Of a stretch of 8,681 bases of DNA, positions 6,543-8,681 are shown one piece after another. Made by a program: the position numbers and the translations under genes. The stretch's first letter is position 1. Every line of letters starts with the position of its first letter. Origin of the DNA: Patescibacteria group bacterium (GTDB lineage Bacteria; Patescibacteriota; Microgenomatia; UBA8517); NCBI GenBank assembly GCA_025057695.1, contig JANWVB010000052.1:1-8681 (forward strand), given 5' to 3'. The notes under the pieces are model-generated. The model made no database searches. It saw only the letters and a program-made list of their open reading frames with translations, and was not told where the DNA came from.

Positions 6543-7961
6543 TTACTTGCGTATAGATACTAACACGTCACCAATGGCAAAATCAAGTTGAGGCATGCAT
6601 AAAACCCCACATTCTTCTCCTTGCTTTGCTTCATTTATATCATCTTTGCCGCGTTTCATTGACACAATTTTAAGTTCCCCTTTTGGTGTGTCTTGCGACA
6701 TCAACACCACCTTGTCCGATTTTGTCAATTTTCCACTCATAACTTTCACACCACAAACTTTTTTGTTGTCAAAAGGAAAAATCGCCAAAATTTTTGCTCG
6801 ACCCAGCTCTTCAACATTGCCTTTATTAATTAGCTCTTCAATCCGTTCAATAAGTTTGTAGATAATATCGAAATATTCAATCCCTACACCCTCCGTTTTA
6901 GCCAAAAGCGAAACGGATGTTGGCACTTTTACTTCAAAAACAAAAATCCTTGCATTAGAAGACTTTGCAGTGAAAACATCTGATTCAGTAACATCTCCAA
7001 CTCCAGAATCAACAACTATCACATCTTTAGGCAAACTTGCCAATATTGATTCTCTTGTGCCTTCATTATGCGCCTTGACAAGAATAACCAATTTACCAGT
7101 AATATCGGATAAAACAGAATTGTTTTTTTTAGTCTCAATTGCAGGCAAGCTCGAATCCGCATCCCTTTGCAATATTTTTGATCCAACCGGAGGCAGTCCT
7201 GATAAACCAAGTATGCAGGCCGGATATCCAGCGGACACTTTTTGCACTTGTTCATTTAAATCGTTAAAAATTGCCCTAACTCTACCGCTAACTGTATCCG
7301 AAAAAATTTCTTGACCAACATAAAGAGCGCCATTTCTTACAATCACAGACGCTTTTGGGCCAGCTTTGTCTTTGAATGTTTCTATTACAACAGCCTCCAG
7401 TTGTCCAGAATCATCTCCTGACAATCCTTTGATCTGTGCAACCAAATTAATAATTTCTAGAAGCTCATTTATACCTGCACCCGTAACACTTGATACACCT
7501 ACACACGGCACTTCTCCACCTCTTCCTTCAAAAAACACACCTTCAGCCTCTAATTGAGATTGAACAAATGGTATAGAACTTGTGGCAAGATCAATTTTTG
7601 TTACAGCAACCACAAAAGGCAATCCTTCTGAACGAATAATTTCCAATGCCTCTTTTGTCTGCGTTTTTACACCATCGTCTCCTGCAACTACCAAAACCGC
7701 AACATCTGCAACTTTGGCTCCGCGACTACGCATGTTGGCAAATGCTGCATGACCAGGAGTGTCTATGAATGTGATTTTGCTACCATCTTTTAGTGACACA
7801 ACCGAAGCACCAATACTTTGAGTAATACCTCCCTTTTCACGAGCAACAACAGATGTCTTTCTTAAATAATCCAAAAGCGAGGTTTTGCCATGATCAACAT
7901 GTCCTAATACAACAACCACAGGAGGTCGAATTGGTTGAACTTTTGTAGTTGTCACATTCAT
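6543..7961 (-). CDS. infB: Translation initiation factor IF-2, compact form
   Basis: IF-2 is the GTPase that brings initiator fMet-tRNA to the 30S subunit and promotes 50S joining. The G domain starts almost at once: G1 GHVDHGKT (20-27), G2 GGIT (44-47), G3 DTPGH (67-71), G4 TKID (121-124, where NKID is usual) and G5 near VSSVTG (156-161). Domain II follows (about 185-275), then C1 (VVDSGVGDVTESDV through the LIERIEELI helix) and the C2 fMet-tRNA-binding domain (about 387-472, ending KRGKDDINEAKQGEECG and IGDVLVSI). At 472 residues it lacks the N-terminal IF2N extension found in most bacteria. ATG 7961 is the earliest possible start: an in-frame TAG lies two codons upstream. The start has no Shine-Dalgarno of its own, but one occurs about 58 bp upstream before a mini-ORF. 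It is downstream of nusA on the same strand. Identification is secure. Confidence 0.97.
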   Translation of the reverse strand: MNVTTTKVQPIRPPVVVVLGHVDHGKTSLLDYLRKTSVVAREKGGITQSIGASVVSLKDGSKITFIDTPGHAAFANMRSRGAKVADVAVLVVAGDDGVKTQTKEALEIIRSEGLPFVVAVTKIDLATSSIPFVQSQLEAEGVFFEGRGGEVPCVGVSSVTGAGINELLEIINLVAQIKGLSGDDSGQLEAVVIETFKDKAGPKASVIVRNGALYVGQEIFSDTVSGRVRAIFNDLNEQVQKVSAGYPACILGLSGLPPVGSKILQRDADSSLPAIETKKNNSVLSDITGKLVILVKAHNEGTRESILASLPKDVIVVDSGVGDVTESDVFTAKSSNARIFVFEVKVPTSVSLLAKTEGVGIEYFDIIYKLIERIEELINKGNVEELGRAKILAIFPFDNKKVCGVKVMSGKLTKSDKVVLMSQDTPKGELKIVSMKRGKDDINEAKQGEECGVLCMPQLDFAIGDVLVSIRK

Positions 7962-8065
7962 ATTCTAAAAAAATTTTTAGCACATATTCTTTCATGTTAA
8001 ATTAATTTGCATTAACATCTCCTTTGCTACCTTCAATTCCAACACAACTATTATTTAGAATTGCC
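7962..8065 (-). other. nusA-infB spacer, no full gene
   Basis: This 104-bp spacer sits where ylxR often lies in bacteria, but no ylxR is present. It contains a strong ribosome binding site with a six-codon reading frame and, next to the infB start, an A/T-only near-palindrome at 7965-7980 with too short a loop and no GC pairs to be a terminator. Read-through from nusA into infB is therefore likely. Confidence 0.6.
7992..8024 (-). promoter_or_regulatory. Strong Shine-Dalgarno plus six-codon leader frame (MQINLT) upstream of infB
   Basis: On the minus strand AAGGAG (8024-8019) is followed after 6 nt by ATG (8012), then CAA ATT AAT TTA ACA TGA. This is the best ribosome site in the operon, yet it serves only six codons, while infB 50 bp downstream has none. 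The TGA overlaps another ATG (7995) in ATGA, which opens a 33-codon frame overlapping infB out of frame. A translated leader that controls infB initiation, a relic of a lost IF-2 N-terminus, or chance are all possible. Confidence 0.35.
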
Positions 8066-8681
8066 TTACTTCGGATCCTTTTTTTGATTCAACTGAAGAT
8101 CATTTGTCATACTAGACAATTCTGCATCTTCTGTGTCATAAACATCAGTCATTTTAACATCTTGATCTGCATCGCTTTTTGCACTGCCATCTTGCTCACC
8201 AGAATCATAACTTGCAATTTTAATCTTCCACCCTGAAAGCTTTGCCACCAATCTGGCATTTTGTCCGTCTTTACCAATTGCCAAAGACAGCTGATTTTCA
8301 GGAACTTTAATATATGCTATCTTCTCTACTTCGTCCAAGCTAACCATTACATTTGTCGCAGGAGCAATAGCCGATTTAATCAATTCGGCAACATTGTCCG
8401 TATATTGAATTATATCTATCCTTTCTCCGTTAAGCTCATTGGTGACTGCCTGAACCCTAACACCTTTTTGTCCCACACAACTTCCAACAGGATCAACTCC
8501 TGATTGTGTCGACATTACGCATATCTTCGTTCTCACTCCGGGTTCCCGTGCTATATTACTAATCACAACACCACCTGCGGCAATTTCCGGAACTTCGCGC
8601 TGGAACAGTTTCTTGACAAATTCCGGATCAGCCCTAGAAAGAACAATTTGCTTGCCAAAACTTTCATCGCGTATTTCTTTT
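8066..8681 (-). CDS. nusA: Transcription termination/antitermination factor NusA, C-terminal part (5' end beyond the window)
   Basis: NusA binds RNA polymerase and nascent RNA to control pausing, termination and antitermination. The frame is open to the right edge, giving 204 visible codons; the N-terminal polymerase-binding domain and most of S1 are outside. Visible parts are the end of the S1-to-KH linker (KQIVLSRADPEFVKKLFQRE, then VPEIAAGGVVISNIAREPGVRTKI), KH1 with SGVDPVGSCVGQKGVRVQAV and LNGERIDII, and KH2 with VPENQLSLAIGKDGQNARLV and SGWKIKI, both carrying the GxxG loop (GQKG, GKDG). After KH2 comes an acidic, Asp/Glu/Ser-rich tail of about 45 residues rather than the repeat domains of E. 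coli NusA. A GTG at 8566 is internal coding Val, not the start, since the conserved sequence continues upstream. It is followed 104 bp later by infB, the usual gene order. Confidence 0.96.
   Translation of the reverse strand, partial: KEIRDESFGKQIVLSRADPEFVKKLFQREVPEIAAGGVVISNIAREPGVRTKICVMSTQSGVDPVGSCVGQKGVRVQAVTNELNGERIDIIQYTDNVAELIKSAIAPATNVMVSLDEVEKIAYIKVPENQLSLAIGKDGQNARLVAKLSGWKIKIASYDSGEQDGSAKSDADQDVKMTDVYDTEDAELSSMTNDLQLNQKKDPK

Noticed and set aside
6543..7961. SelB or another elongation-type GTPase rather than IF-2
   Set aside because: TKID can occur in SelB, but the GGITQSIGA segment, SGVGDVTESDV in C1, the C2 ending and the position after nusA are specific to IF-2.
7965..7980. 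CTAAAAA/TTTTTAG near-palindrome before infB as a terminator or operator
   Set aside because: It is almost all A/T with a two-base centre, so it would not form a stable RNA hairpin, and such runs are common in this AT-rich sequence.
6595..8503. Open frames opposite or overlapping infB and nusA
   Set aside because: The minus-strand genes are unmistakable and fully account for the coding signal; the alternative frames are low-complexity shadows.
8066..8566. GTG at 8566 as the start of a short NusA-like protein
   Set aside because: Conserved NusA sequence (QIVLSRADPEF, VPEI) continues in frame upstream to the window edge, so the GTG is an internal Val codon.
1..8681. tRNA or rRNA genes, CRISPR arrays, insertion sequences or an obvious defence island
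   Set aside because: No cloverleaf-like sequence, regularly spaced repeats, transposase motifs or terminal inverted repeats were seen. The methyltransferase is the only defence-type gene.

Overview
This AT-rich window most resembles a genome fragment from a Candidate Phyla Radiation (Patescibacteria) bacterium, possibly Microgenomates. That placement is an inference. It rests on a very compact IF-2 with no N-terminal domain, a nusA-infB-phosphoesterase cluster lacking ylxR and rbfA, a secreted protein with a Pro/Thr-rich stalk, weak or absent Shine-Dalgarno sequences on several genes, and an active-site-less DHH paralogue. TAA, TAG and TGA are all used as ordinary stops, so no recoding is evident.

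Right side (about 5571-8681, minus strand): an information-processing operon read right to left. It holds the 3' part of nusA (both KH domains and an acidic tail), a 104-bp spacer with a strong ribosome binding site and a six-codon reading frame, infB (472 aa), and 21 bp later a 316-aa protein that aligns by eye with the DHH domain of NrnA-type phosphoesterases but has lost most of the metal-binding signature. In many bacteria the order is nusA-ylxR-infB-rbfA-nrnA-truB, so this looks like a shortened version of that cluster.

Middle (about 2699-5521): two divergent envelope units. Reading right, a membrane-anchored staphylococcal-nuclease-type endonuclease. Reading left, a two-gene unit: an 81-aa single-pass membrane protein and, 4 bp after it, a 560-aa secreted protein with a signal peptide, a Pro/Thr linker, 14 cysteines in the mature chain, an HYDHHHGDD motif and a Ca-loop-like DxDG motif. 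The 170-bp divergent spacer holds the palindrome TTGACA-N4-TGTCAA, which can supply a -35 box in each direction, and an exact 10-bp tandem repeat.

Left side (1-2441, minus strand): a Type III-like (Mod, beta-class) DNA methyltransferase gene interrupted by an in-frame TAA exactly where the family normally has the Glu of the TENSE sequence. The catalytic DPPF motif is upstream of the stop and the S-adenosylmethionine-binding FLGSGTT motif is downstream in the same frame, so the gene is either inactivated by one nonsense substitution or carries a sequence error. The partner restriction subunit would be expected beyond the left edge.

No tRNA, rRNA, CRISPR array or insertion sequence was recognised. 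The points most worth following up are the split methyltransferase, the DHH pseudoenzyme with a disordered tail, the uncharacterised secreted-protein cassette and the interlocked divergent promoter.
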